From contig NZ_JBDIWA010000010.1 in the NCBI RefSeq assembly GCF_039794105.1, positions 1 through 64,000 on the forward strand: a stretch of DNA of 64,000 nt, given 5' to 3'. Positions 25,458-33,563 of the stretch are shown here, in pieces (within the stretch, counting starts at the first letter, position 1; every line of letters begins with the position of its first letter). The notes below the pieces were generated by a model. That model worked only from the letters and a program-made list of their open reading frames with translations, searched no databases and was not told the origin of the DNA. Position numbers and translations under genes: made by a program. The DNA comes from Kuenenia sp039794105 (GTDB lineage Bacteria > Planctomycetota > Brocadiia > Brocadiales > Brocadiaceae).

Positions 25458-26855
25458 ATGGGAAAATGCCTTGAGGCGTTTAACGGTTATGTATGGGGCG
25501 TACCTCTTATGGCGCTCCTCGTGGGGACAGGGCTGTATTTAACGTTTCGGTTATTGTTTGTTCAGCTCAGGGGGTTTACTCACGGAATAAAAGTGCTTCG
25601 GGGTAACTATGATGATGTGCGGGATCCGGGGGAGATTACCCATTTTCAGGCGCTTGCCACAGCCCTTTCCGCGACTATTGGCACCGGAAACATTGTCGGA
25701 GTAGCTGCGGCAATATTGATGGGGGGGCCTGGCGCCGTATTCTGGATGTGGATTACCGCAATTGTCGGCATGGCGACAAAGTTTACCTCATGTTCACTTG
25801 CCGTGCATTTCAGGCGTATTGATGAAAACGGAGAGGCGCATGGGGGACCCATGCATTTTATTGAGATTGGCATGGGGGCAAAATTCAAATGGCTTGCGGT
25901 GTTATTTGCCTTCTTTGCGATTATGGCAAGTTTTGGCAGCGGAAATATGTTTCAGATAAATAATGTTGTGGTAAGCCTGAACGAACTTGTTCGCGGCAGC
26001 AGCGAGCCAAGCCTCTTGTTTAATATCATTGTGGGGTTTATTATTGCAATACTGGTGGGTCTTGTAATTATCGGTGGGATTAAGAGTGTGGGACGTGTGG
26101 CTTCAAAGATTGTTCCATTTATGTGCATCTTTTACGTTATCGGCGGGATCATTATTTTGGGCATACATTATTCAGCAGTTCCTTCCGGATTGTATACGAT
26201 ATTTTATTATGCCTTCCATGCCCCTGAGTCTATCGCGGGCGGTATCCTTGGAAGTGTGATTCGCTCCGGAGTTTCCAGGGGGCTTTTTTCTAACGAAGCG
26301 GGACTCGGTTCCGCCGCGATTGCGCACGGGGCGGCAAGGACAAAGGAACCTATCCGGGAGGGGCTTGTCGCCATGCTAGGCCCGTTTATTGATACTATTT
26401 GTATTTGTTCCATGACGGCGCTCGTTATCATTGTAACAGGCGCCCATGAGGTATGTCATGTAAAAGGTGAATTAACCGGCATGGCGTTTTCGATGGGCAT
26501 TGGCAGCAATATCGGCGCTAAGTTTATCGCCGCAAGTATCATATTCTTTGCGTTTTCCACCCTGATTTCGTGGTCGTATTATGGCGACCGTGCGGCAGAC
26601 TACCTTTTTGGAAAGAAGGCCGTTCATCTGTACCGCATAAGCTACCTTGGATTCATCCTCCTTGGCGCCACTGTTAAAATAGACCCCATTATCAATTTCT
26701 GTGATTCGATGAACGGCCTTATGGCAGCGCCAAACCTTATAGCGCTTGCGGTGCTTTCTCCTGTCGTTGCTTCTCTTATGAAGGATTATTTCAGACGGAT
26801 GAAAAACCCAAAAGAAAGGCCGGTGTCATTAGGATTAGATGCTCCTACAAATTAG
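25458..26855 (+). CDS. Alanine/glycine:cation symporter (AGCS) family protein
   Basis: A 465-residue inner-membrane transporter with about ten to eleven membrane segments. Family motifs: FQALATALSATIGTGNIVG near residue 60 (substrate/Na+ loop), GPGAVFWMW, EAHGGPMHFIE, GLFSNEAGLGSAAIAHGAA near 280 and SWSYYGDRAADYLFG near 375. It imports alanine or glycine with Na+ or H+. Full length. GATGAGGAG precedes the ATG. Monocistronic. Confidence 0.93.
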   Translation: MGKCLEAFNGYVWGVPLMALLVGTGLYLTFRLLFVQLRGFTHGIKVLRGNYDDVRDPGEITHFQALATALSATIGTGNIVGVAAAILMGGPGAVFWMWITAIVGMATKFTSCSLAVHFRRIDENGEAHGGPMHFIEIGMGAKFKWLAVLFAFFAIMASFGSGNMFQINNVVVSLNELVRGSSEPSLLFNIIVGFIIAILVGLVIIGGIKSVGRVASKIVPFMCIFYVIGGIIILGIHYSAVPSGLYTIFYYAFHAPESIAGGILGSVIRSGVSRGLFSNEAGLGSAAIAHGAARTKEPIREGLVAMLGPFIDTICICSMTALVIIVTGAHEVCHVKGELTGMAFSMGIGSNIGAKFIAASIIFFAFSTLISWSYYGDRAADYLFGKKAVHLYRISYLGFILLGATVKIDPIINFCDSMNGLMAAPNLIALAVLSPVVASLMKDYFRRMKNPKERPVSLGLDAPTN

Positions 26856-27504
26856 CGCGAAACCCAACGTGAACATTTACGGCATTTGATTTACGATTTA
26901 CTTAGTAATTTTTTCCCGGAACATGGGGTATAAGACAACAATCTCCTTATAGCCTTTATTGCCTCTCCTGCATTGCCACTATCGTAACACTTTAGTTTTT
27001 TGAAAAATCCCAGCAATCTGGATTCTAAGCCCCTAGCGCGGCCTTTGGCCGCAACCAAATTCGAAATACGAATATCGAAATACGAAACAAATTCAAATGA
27101 CAAAAAACGTAACACTTTAGTTTTTGGAAAAATTCCAATAATAACATTGCTTCGCCCCTACTGTCTCAAAAAACCCAATGCTACAAACTTTACGTATTTT
27201 TTCATTGTTTTTTGTCAGCCGGGGACATTGTAAATGGCGGATTATTGCTCCTTAAAAATCGATTGCAGAATTTATGATTAATAATTACAATGGTTAACTC
27301 AATTGATAAAGCCGAAAATTCATCAGTTTAAAAAAAACATGTGCCATAAGTTGTTCGTATGATTAAATAGAATTTTTTAAAAATTTTGTCAAACATGGAT
27401 TTTGCAACAGAGCCTATACAGGTATATTGAGAGATAGTTACAATAATTCAATAATTTTGAACAATTGTTTAAAAAATTGATACAAGAAAAGGAGTTTTGA
27501 AAAA
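26856..27504. other. 649-bp intergenic region with two half-copies of the MITE family
   Basis: Holds MITE left ends at 26984-27008 and 27109-27133 in the same orientation, separated by CGAAATA heptamer-like units (27057-27095) and a GCGGCCTTTGGCCGC hairpin near 27038. Core fragment CTTCGCCCCTAC near 27149. The remaining 300 bases up to the VWA gene are very AT-rich and show nothing else. Confidence 0.6.
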
Positions 27505-29625
27505 ATGTCATATATACCGAAAGATAATGGCGAAAATATAAATAGGGAAAACAAAAAAACATATAGGGCAAAGAAGAAAAAAAGGTTTATCTTCACTACC
27601 ATTGCTTTAATATTTATTGCAATACTGATTATTTTGTTACGCAGAGATGCGCCGCCAATACTTGAAATCTCTCCAATCAATCTGAATTTTGGAGACAAAC
27701 AAACAGATATGGAATTTACCATTAAAAATGCGGCAAAGGCTGAAGGCTTTTTTCGTCCGGACGTTAAAAATCTAACTTTTGAAATCGAGAGCAAAAAACA
27801 CCCCCATTGGCTTACCATTAAACCTGTAACCGGCGCTATAAAGGAAACCCCGGAAAAAATTAGCGTAAAAGTAGATAGAAACTTTATGCCCTATGGTAGT
27901 TCTATGGATGAATTAAGGATTTTAACAAATGCAGGGGATGCTAAAGTTCGAATACTCGTGCAAAAAAGTGAAGAAAGATTAACCCTTATATCTCCGGCGG
28001 CAAGCACTTCAATTTCCGTAGGTGATAACAGGTCAATAGAATGGACGGCAACTTCAGGCGTAAGCGAAAGTGTAAACATTTTTCTCTATTCAAAAGAAGA
28101 AAAAATTGGAACCATTGCGGACAATTATAATTTCAGGAAAGATGATACTTCCAAAGGATCATTTACCTGGAAAGTTGATGATTTTATCCGTGAGGGGGAT
28201 GATTATGCAATTCGGATAGAAGATGCCGTAAATCCGGCATTATTTGATGAAATCCGTCCCATAAAGATCCTCCAGCCTGTTCGGAAGATAAAGATATTAA
28301 ATCAAACAACAGACCATCAGATTCCCAACACGATACAATTTATATTCTCATTAAGAGATCAGAGCAATCACGCTATTTTATTTGACCCTAATAAAGTTGT
28401 TTGGGAAAACATAAAGATTTGGGAAAACGAAACGGAGATTGATTATTTGGAGAGCCATGCGCTTCTTTACTCACAAGATGATTTTCAATTACAGGTTATG
28501 ATAGTTCTGGACTATTCAGCATCAATGTATGAAAAGAACGGGGATATTACCCGGATGGCATTAAGCGCTAAAGATTTAATAGAAAGCCTTAATGATACAC
28601 ATCAGGTAGGCGTGGTTGAATTCCATAGGCCCGATAAACCTCCTGCAATTCTACAAGATTTTACGACGTATAAGAATGCCGCCATAGAAGCGGTTCGCCA
28701 GTTTAGTTCCGGCAAGATTTACCGGGATTTTTCCAGTTGCTGGGATGCGGTACTAAAAGGATTAAAACAATTCCCGGAAAAACCAGACCCGGATATTTTT
28801 AAAACCCTCGTGTTCTTATCCGACGGATTTGATAACAGCAGTTTTAGTACTCCCGATAATGTTATATCCCTGGCAAAAGAGAGGGACGTTCACATCTATG
28901 TACTGGGAATAGGGCGAGGCAGCGAAGAGGATGTGTTAAAAAATATCGCACTGGAAACCGGAGGTACTTATGTTCATGCTGAAAATATAGCTGTATTACA
29001 AGAAAGGTTTAAACAAACAATCAAAGATATAAAAGGTCAATATAAAATAAAATATATTACTCCCAAAAAACCGGAGGATGGAAAATTTATTGTAAAAAGC
29101 GAGATTACTTACGGCGGCGTTATCGGCGCACCTTTATTGCATGACGAAGTAGAACCTTCTTCTATCTTTGGGAAGACTATAGAAGGAATCATACGCTTTT
29201 CCACGCCTTCTGTTATTATGTATAATCAGGCAGAAATATTTATCTGGTGCGAACATGTGCCAAGGTATATCAATGAATTTCGTTTTTGGATAGGGCTGGA
29301 GAAGCCTTATGACGTGATACTTACATCATCTTATGATGGGGGACTATGCCAAAATTGGATATTAAGCAAAGATCCTGATGGCTGGTACCGTCTATCATCC
29401 CCGGACAAAACAGACCCCCGCTATAATCTTGAATTTGGAGACTTCGGAACTCTTTGTAAGATAGTGGTTGCCGATATTTATGAGAAAGGATTTGCCATTC
29501 CTTTTAAATTGGATAATTCAATCTATGATATGGGGCAAGTATTTTATGAGGAGGGGAAAATATCTCAGTCAAAAGACTTTTCTACCATCATTTCCGTTGG
29601 AAATACCGTTGAATGGATACCATAA
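27505..29625 (+). CDS. Membrane-anchored von Willebrand factor A domain protein
   Basis: A 706-residue protein. A short basic N-terminus precedes one membrane segment (about 29-46), so most of the chain is extracytoplasmic. An Ig-like/BACON-type stretch (about 50-155) and a second beta domain (about 155-265) come before the VWA domain (about 325-510), which has MIDAS residues in VLDYSASM and FLSDGFDNS. About 190 residues of unknown fold follow. The protein probably binds a partner through a metal-dependent site. AAGGAG lies 10 nt before the ATG. No MoxR, BatA or other usual VWA partner is nearby. Confidence 0.8.
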   Translation: MSYIPKDNGENINRENKKTYRAKKKKRFIFTTIALIFIAILIILLRRDAPPILEISPINLNFGDKQTDMEFTIKNAAKAEGFFRPDVKNLTFEIESKKHPHWLTIKPVTGAIKETPEKISVKVDRNFMPYGSSMDELRILTNAGDAKVRILVQKSEERLTLISPAASTSISVGDNRSIEWTATSGVSESVNIFLYSKEEKIGTIADNYNFRKDDTSKGSFTWKVDDFIREGDDYAIRIEDAVNPALFDEIRPIKILQPVRKIKILNQTTDHQIPNTIQFIFSLRDQSNHAILFDPNKVVWENIKIWENETEIDYLESHALLYSQDDFQLQVMIVLDYSASMYEKNGDITRMALSAKDLIESLNDTHQVGVVEFHRPDKPPAILQDFTTYKNAAIEAVRQFSSGKIYRDFSSCWDAVLKGLKQFPEKPDPDIFKTLVFLSDGFDNSSFSTPDNVISLAKERDVHIYVLGIGRGSEEDVLKNIALETGGTYVHAENIAVLQERFKQTIKDIKGQYKIKYITPKKPEDGKFIVKSEITYGGVIGAPLLHDEVEPSSIFGKTIEGIIRFSTPSVIMYNQAEIFIWCEHVPRYINEFRFWIGLEKPYDVILTSSYDGGLCQNWILSKDPDGWYRLSSPDKTDPRYNLEFGDFGTLCKIVVADIYEKGFAIPFKLDNSIYDMGQVFYEEGKISQSKDFSTIISVGNTVEWIP

Positions 29626-29626
29626 T

Positions 29627-29716
29627 CAGTAATTTCTTTGCATTTTTTGGCAAAATTTTTAATACAGTCGGCAGATTGCAGATTGAGGATTGAGGACTGA
29701 GGACTGAGGACTGTTT
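29627..29716. repeat. Second repeat family with GACTGAG heptamers
   Basis: Shares AATTTCTTTGCATTTTTTGG and GCAAAATTTTTAAT with the arm at 17319-17443, followed by GTCGGCAGATTGCAG and 7-nt units of GAGGATT and GACTGAG. It starts 2 nt after the VWA stop and lies between two convergent genes. Confidence 0.75.
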
Positions 29717-29721
29717 TTCCT

Positions 29722-30597
29722 CTACTCTTTACCTGCCGCAACATAAGGGCGAATCTTTTCAAGTGTTTTAGCGCTAATTCCTTTTACTTTGAGCAAATCA
29801 TCTACGACTCTATAGGGGCGACTGGCTATAATTCTTTCAGCAAGAACCGGACCGATTCCTTTGATAGATTGAAGCTCTTCTTTACTGGCAGTGTTTAGGT
29901 CAAGCAAGTTTTTGGGGGAGAGCGCTTTTTTAACCTGGCCTTGTAATTCTTTTAATTCCTGATCTTCACTACGTTGCTTTGAACGAAGTTCGGCAATCTG
30001 ATCAGGTTCACACTCCGACCAAATACCAACACGTTTCAAAATGGCCGAAATCTCAATATCCCGAAGTCTTTCAATCATTTCAGCACGTGATACTCCATCG
30101 GGTGTTTCTCTGCCTATACCATAAGTACGGGCAAAACCATTTTTAACGAGTAGGCTCGCAAAATCATCTCCATCGGATGTAGTGATGAATCCATATATGC
30201 GGCCTTTGGCTGACCTTCCCAAGGCACTTGCAAAGGCTGTATGAATAGTAAAAGGTTTCGCAAGGATACTTGCAGCAAAAGTTTTTGCTTCATTGCCAAA
30301 ATGAATAGTGCGTTCTACGCCAGGCAATCCGAAATAGCGCATTTGTTCCCTTACTCGCTGCGCATCGCTTTTAGAGCCGACAGAAGTTTCAGGACAGTCA
30401 ACAAAATAAAGCCTGATATGGAGAGGTTTTCCATCACCTTCCACAAAGAAGCTATCTCCATCATTTGCCGGGTTATTTATCAATTTGGCATTAGTGATCT
30501 TCTGCAACTCAGCAGCATGTGATAGGGAAATTCCTATAAACAACAATACTACTGCAAGGGATAGGGATTTGATGAGTAATTTAATCAATCCGTTCAT
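29722..30597 (-). CDS. Secreted SNase-like nuclease with C-terminal helix-hairpin-helix domain
   Basis: A 291-residue protein. Signal peptide about 1-28 ending SHAAE. The staphylococcal-nuclease fold (about 35-180) has the catalytic-type RLYFVDCPE, an AKTFAASIL helix and NGFARTYG. A HhH tail (about 225-288) has LNTASKEELQSIKGIGPVLA and LKVKGISAKTL, the ComEA-like DNA-binding repeat. The combination suggests an exported DNA/RNA nuclease with its own DNA-binding module. The start overlaps the upstream 75-residue frame by 4 nt (ATGA). Confidence 0.87.
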   Translation of the reverse strand: MNGLIKLLIKSLSLAVVLLFIGISLSHAAELQKITNAKLINNPANDGDSFFVEGDGKPLHIRLYFVDCPETSVGSKSDAQRVREQMRYFGLPGVERTIHFGNEAKTFAASILAKPFTIHTAFASALGRSAKGRIYGFITTSDGDDFASLLVKNGFARTYGIGRETPDGVSRAEMIERLRDIEISAILKRVGIWSECEPDQIAELRSKQRSEDQELKELQGQVKKALSPKNLLDLNTASKEELQSIKGIGPVLAERIIASRPYRVVDDLLKVKGISAKTLEKIRPYVAAGKE

Positions 30598-30821
30598 ATT
30601 GACTCGACATTAAAAAGGTTTTGCATAACGAATAAATAAGCCGCCACGCTTTTTGTGGTCGGCTGGATTGCATTGGTATGTGGTTTTTCCAATCCAATAT
30701 TTTTTAGTAGATTTTCAAGAACTTTCCAGGAATTGAAAATGTCAATTAAATGTATCTGATTGTATTTGATTTTTACAGTAAAACCATCCCATTCAATTAC
30801 TTTGTCAGGAATACCCCTCAT
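30594..30821 (-). CDS. Small hypothetical protein coupled to the nuclease gene
   Basis: A 75-residue frame of unknown function. It has aromatic, charged N-terminal sequence (IEWDGFTVKIKYNQIHLID) and no signal peptide or membrane segment. Support comes from the 4-nt ATGA overlap with the nuclease gene. Against it, AAGGA is only about 1 nt from the ATG, too close for a good ribosome site. Confidence 0.45.
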   Translation of the reverse strand: MRGIPDKVIEWDGFTVKIKYNQIHLIDIFNSWKVLENLLKNIGLEKPHTNAIQPTTKSVAAYLFVMQNLFNVESI

Positions 30822-30889
30822 ATCCTTCTTTCTGTAAAATAGAATATTGGTAACACTTTATCAAATTACGATAAAATGCCGTTTGCTCT

Positions 30890-32866
30890 TTACGACACAC
30901 TTTTTTTAAGCTGTTGTATCTTGTCTCTTAATTCCGCCGCCCTCTCAAACGCCAATTTCTCGGCGGCTTTCAGCATTTCGGCTTCCAATTCGTTAATGTA
31001 CTCCTGGGTAATGTATTCTTCTTCGCTTTCCGCAACGGCTTCATAGACTATCTTGTGCGAAGAAATATCAGACTCTATCCCCTTTTTGATTTCCTTTTGT
31101 ATCGTAGCGGGAGTAATGTTATGTTCCTTATTATATGCGCTTTGAATTGCCCGACGACGGTTGGTTTCGTCAATTGCCCGCCGCATGGATTTTGTTATTT
31201 CATCCCCATACAATATCACCTCAGCGTTGACATTCCGGGCTGTCCTGCCGATGGTTTGTATAAGGGAGGTTTCAGAACGGAGAAAACCTTCCTTGTCCGC
31301 ATCAAGAATAGCCACCAAAGAAACCTCGGGTAAGTCTAATCCTTCCCGTAACAAATTGACGCCAATCAATACATCAAACGTCCCCATTCTCAACTCCCTG
31401 AGAATAGTGACTCTTTCTATGGCATTAATCTCGGAATGCAGATACATACACTTAATCCCCTCTTCCTTTAAATACCCGCTTAAGTCCTCCGCCAGCCGCT
31501 TTGTCAATGTGGTGACAAGCGTCCGTTCTTTTCTCAAAGTTCTTTTTTTAATTTCCGTTATCAAATCATTGACTTGTGTTTTTGCGGGTTTTACGTAAAT
31601 TATCGGATCCACAAGGCCGGTAGGGCGAATAATCTGTTCCACGATATTGTTTTGAGATTTTTTCAGTTCGTAAGGGCCGGGGGTTGCTGAAACAAAAAGT
31701 ATCTGCTGAATCCTTGATTCCCACTCGTCAAACCTCAGCGGCCGGTTATCAAGGGCGGATGGCAGCCGGAAGCCATATTCAACCAGCGTTTCTTTACGCG
31801 CCCTGTCCCCATGATACATGCCGGCAATTTGAGGCGTTGAAACATGGGACTCGTCAACGATGAGGAAAAAATCTTTCGGAAAATAATCAAATAGCGTATA
31901 AGGCGGCTCTCCCGGCGCTCGTCCGCTTATGTGCCTTGAATAATTTTCAATTCCATGGCAATACCCTATTTCCAGAAGCATTTCAATATCATACCGCGTC
32001 CGCGCTTCCAGGCGCTGCGCCTCCAACAATTTATCACGGGAACGAAGGTCCTTAAGGCGGCCATTTAATTCAGCGGTAATTGATTGGACAACACGTTCTA
32101 TTTTCTCTTCCGGCATGACAAAATGCTTTGCAGGATAAACAGAAACCTCTTTTATTTTTTGCAATGTATTGCCTGTTAAAGGGTCTATCATGGAAATCTT
32201 ATCCACCTCATCCCCGAACAACTCCACCCGGTACGCAAACTCTTCGTAGGCGGGAAACACTTCGATAACATCTCCCCGCACCCGGAATGTTCCGCGGCTA
32301 AAGTGGCTGTCATTCCGTTCGTATTGAATACTGATAAGTTTTTTCAAAACAGTGTCCCGCTCTACTTCATCACCCTTGCTGAGATGCAGATACATTTCAC
32401 GATATTCTTCCGGGGATCCAAGACCATATATACAGGAAACGCTTGCGACAATAATTACGTCTTTGCGCGACATAAGGACACTGGTCGCCGCCAATCGTAA
32501 GCGGTCAATTTCCTGGTTAATCGTTGCCTCTTTTTCAATATAAATATCACGCTGCGGAATATATGCCTCGGGTTGATAATAATCGTAATAACTCACGAAG
32601 TACCCCACCGCATTTTTAGTGAAAAAATCCTTAAATTCGCTGTAAAGCTGTGCTGCAAGGGTTTTATTGTGGGTCATAACCAGTGTCGGTTTTCCTAATG
32701 CAGCAATGACATTTGCCATAGTAAATGTCTTGCCCGATCCTGTAACGCCAAGCAATGTTTGAAATGTGGCGTTTTTCCTGTAATTTTCCACCAGTTTGCG
32801 GATTGCCTCCGGCTGGTCGCCTTTGGGTTCGAAGGGGGAGATTAATTCAAAATCGTACATAAACAC
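30890..32866 (-). CDS. uvrB: Excinuclease ABC subunit B
   Basis: A 658-residue nucleotide-excision-repair helicase. Walker A in GVTGSGKT, beta-hairpin YYDYYQPEAYIPQRDIYI, DEAD-type DESHVS, helicase motifs FVSATPG and QTIGRTARN, and the C-terminal UVR coiled-coil (EAEMLKAAEKLAFERAAELR). Full length. It binds damaged DNA delivered by UvrA and recruits UvrC. The frame starts with GTG at 32866, 6 nt after AGGA; an ATG two codons later (32860) is the alternative. uvrA and uvrC are not in the window. Confidence 0.97.
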   Translation of the reverse strand: MFMYDFELISPFEPKGDQPEAIRKLVENYRKNATFQTLLGVTGSGKTFTMANVIAALGKPTLVMTHNKTLAAQLYSEFKDFFTKNAVGYFVSYYDYYQPEAYIPQRDIYIEKEATINQEIDRLRLAATSVLMSRKDVIIVASVSCIYGLGSPEEYREMYLHLSKGDEVERDTVLKKLISIQYERNDSHFSRGTFRVRGDVIEVFPAYEEFAYRVELFGDEVDKISMIDPLTGNTLQKIKEVSVYPAKHFVMPEEKIERVVQSITAELNGRLKDLRSRDKLLEAQRLEARTRYDIEMLLEIGYCHGIENYSRHISGRAPGEPPYTLFDYFPKDFFLIVDESHVSTPQIAGMYHGDRARKETLVEYGFRLPSALDNRPLRFDEWESRIQQILFVSATPGPYELKKSQNNIVEQIIRPTGLVDPIIYVKPAKTQVNDLITEIKKRTLRKERTLVTTLTKRLAEDLSGYLKEEGIKCMYLHSEINAIERVTILRELRMGTFDVLIGVNLLREGLDLPEVSLVAILDADKEGFLRSETSLIQTIGRTARNVNAEVILYGDEITKSMRRAIDETNRRRAIQSAYNKEHNITPATIQKEIKKGIESDISSHKIVYEAVAESEEEYITQEYINELEAEMLKAAEKLAFERAAELRDKIQQLKKSVS

Positions 32867-32937
32867 AGACTTTCCTGCCGTTTAGCCCGGAAATTAATTT
32901 TCCTGTTCCTTTACAACCGTCTTCGTTAGTTGGTATT

Positions 32938-33342
32938 TCATTCATGATTGTCTGATACATGCGCGCTGCCGGTGCCTGCTATCGCGCAATCTTTTAATAA
33001 CGCTATTATCTTCTTTCCTATGCCATCGATGCGGCGCAATTCATCCAAACTTTCAAATCTGCCATATTTTTCGCGATAGGCAACAATTGCTTTTGCCTTT
33101 GTCTCTCCTACTTTTGGCAATAATAACAATTCATACCACGGGGACTCATTAATATCGATTTTTGTTTTCAGGTCTTCGGGGGTAAGAACGCTTACTATTT
33201 CCGTTTCCGGCAACCACCAATGGTAATCTCTTCCCGCCTTTATTGCAATTCCGGCAAATAAAACCGTTGTAAGAAAAAAGATAATAATAAGTTGTTTTTT
33301 TGCAGGTGAAGATTTATTTGGCTGTTTTTTCGCATCTTCCAT
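32938..33342 (-). CDS. Membrane-anchored ComEA-like helix-hairpin-helix protein
   Basis: About 134 residues from the ATG at 33342. The frame is open further upstream, but only through the dispersed repeat. A membrane segment at about 18-38 is followed by a short linker and a ComEA-type HhH domain: IDINESPWYELLLLPKVG and FESLDELRRIDGIGKKI. In competent bacteria this protein binds incoming DNA at the periplasmic face; no comEC is in this window, so the role is inferred only. No clear ribosome site precedes the ATG. Confidence 0.8.
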   Translation of the reverse strand: MEDAKKQPNKSSPAKKQLIIIFFLTTVLFAGIAIKAGRDYHWWLPETEIVSVLTPEDLKTKIDINESPWYELLLLPKVGETKAKAIVAYREKYGRFESLDELRRIDGIGKKIIALLKDCAIAGTGSAHVSDNHE

Positions 33343-33365
33343 AATAACAATACCATGATTTTGGA

Positions 33366-33524
33366 TAAAAAATACGAAGCACAAAGCATACAGCACGAAA
33401 TACGAAATACGAAATACGAAACAAATTCCAAAATACAAAATCCCAATGAAACAACTCCGGAAGTTTGGAGCATTGGGTTTTTTGTCATTTGAATTTGTTT
33501 CGTATTTCGTATTTCGTATTTGGT
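33366..33524. repeat. TACGAAA heptamer arrays facing each other around a terminator-like hairpin
   Basis: Left: units of AAATACG (about 33393-33420). Right: the complement TATTTCG (about 33499-33520). They pair across a central hairpin, so the whole stretch forms a long imperfect inverted repeat. Similar arrays are at 25381-25407, 27057-27095, 39481-39500 and 46416-46452. Confidence 0.7.
33442..33483. terminator. Terminator-like hairpin inside the repeat
   Basis: CCCAATG pairs with CATTGGG, with an inner CTCC/GGAG pair, followed by six T on the plus strand. On the minus strand, downstream of the GGDEF-EAL operon, the stem is followed by ATTTTGTATTTT. It is part of a repeat, so a terminating role is only possible. 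Confidence 0.35.
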
Positions 33525-33529
33525 TGCGG

Positions 33530-33563
33530 CCCGTAGAGACATGGCATGCCATGTCTCTACGGG
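33530..33563. repeat. Perfect 34-nt palindrome at the end of the GGDEF-EAL gene
   Basis: CCCGTAGAGACATGGCA followed by its exact reverse complement. The GTAGAGACATGGCATGCC type is a dispersed REP-like sequence in several phyla. It overlaps the last codons and stop (33557) of the gene. Confidence 0.7.
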
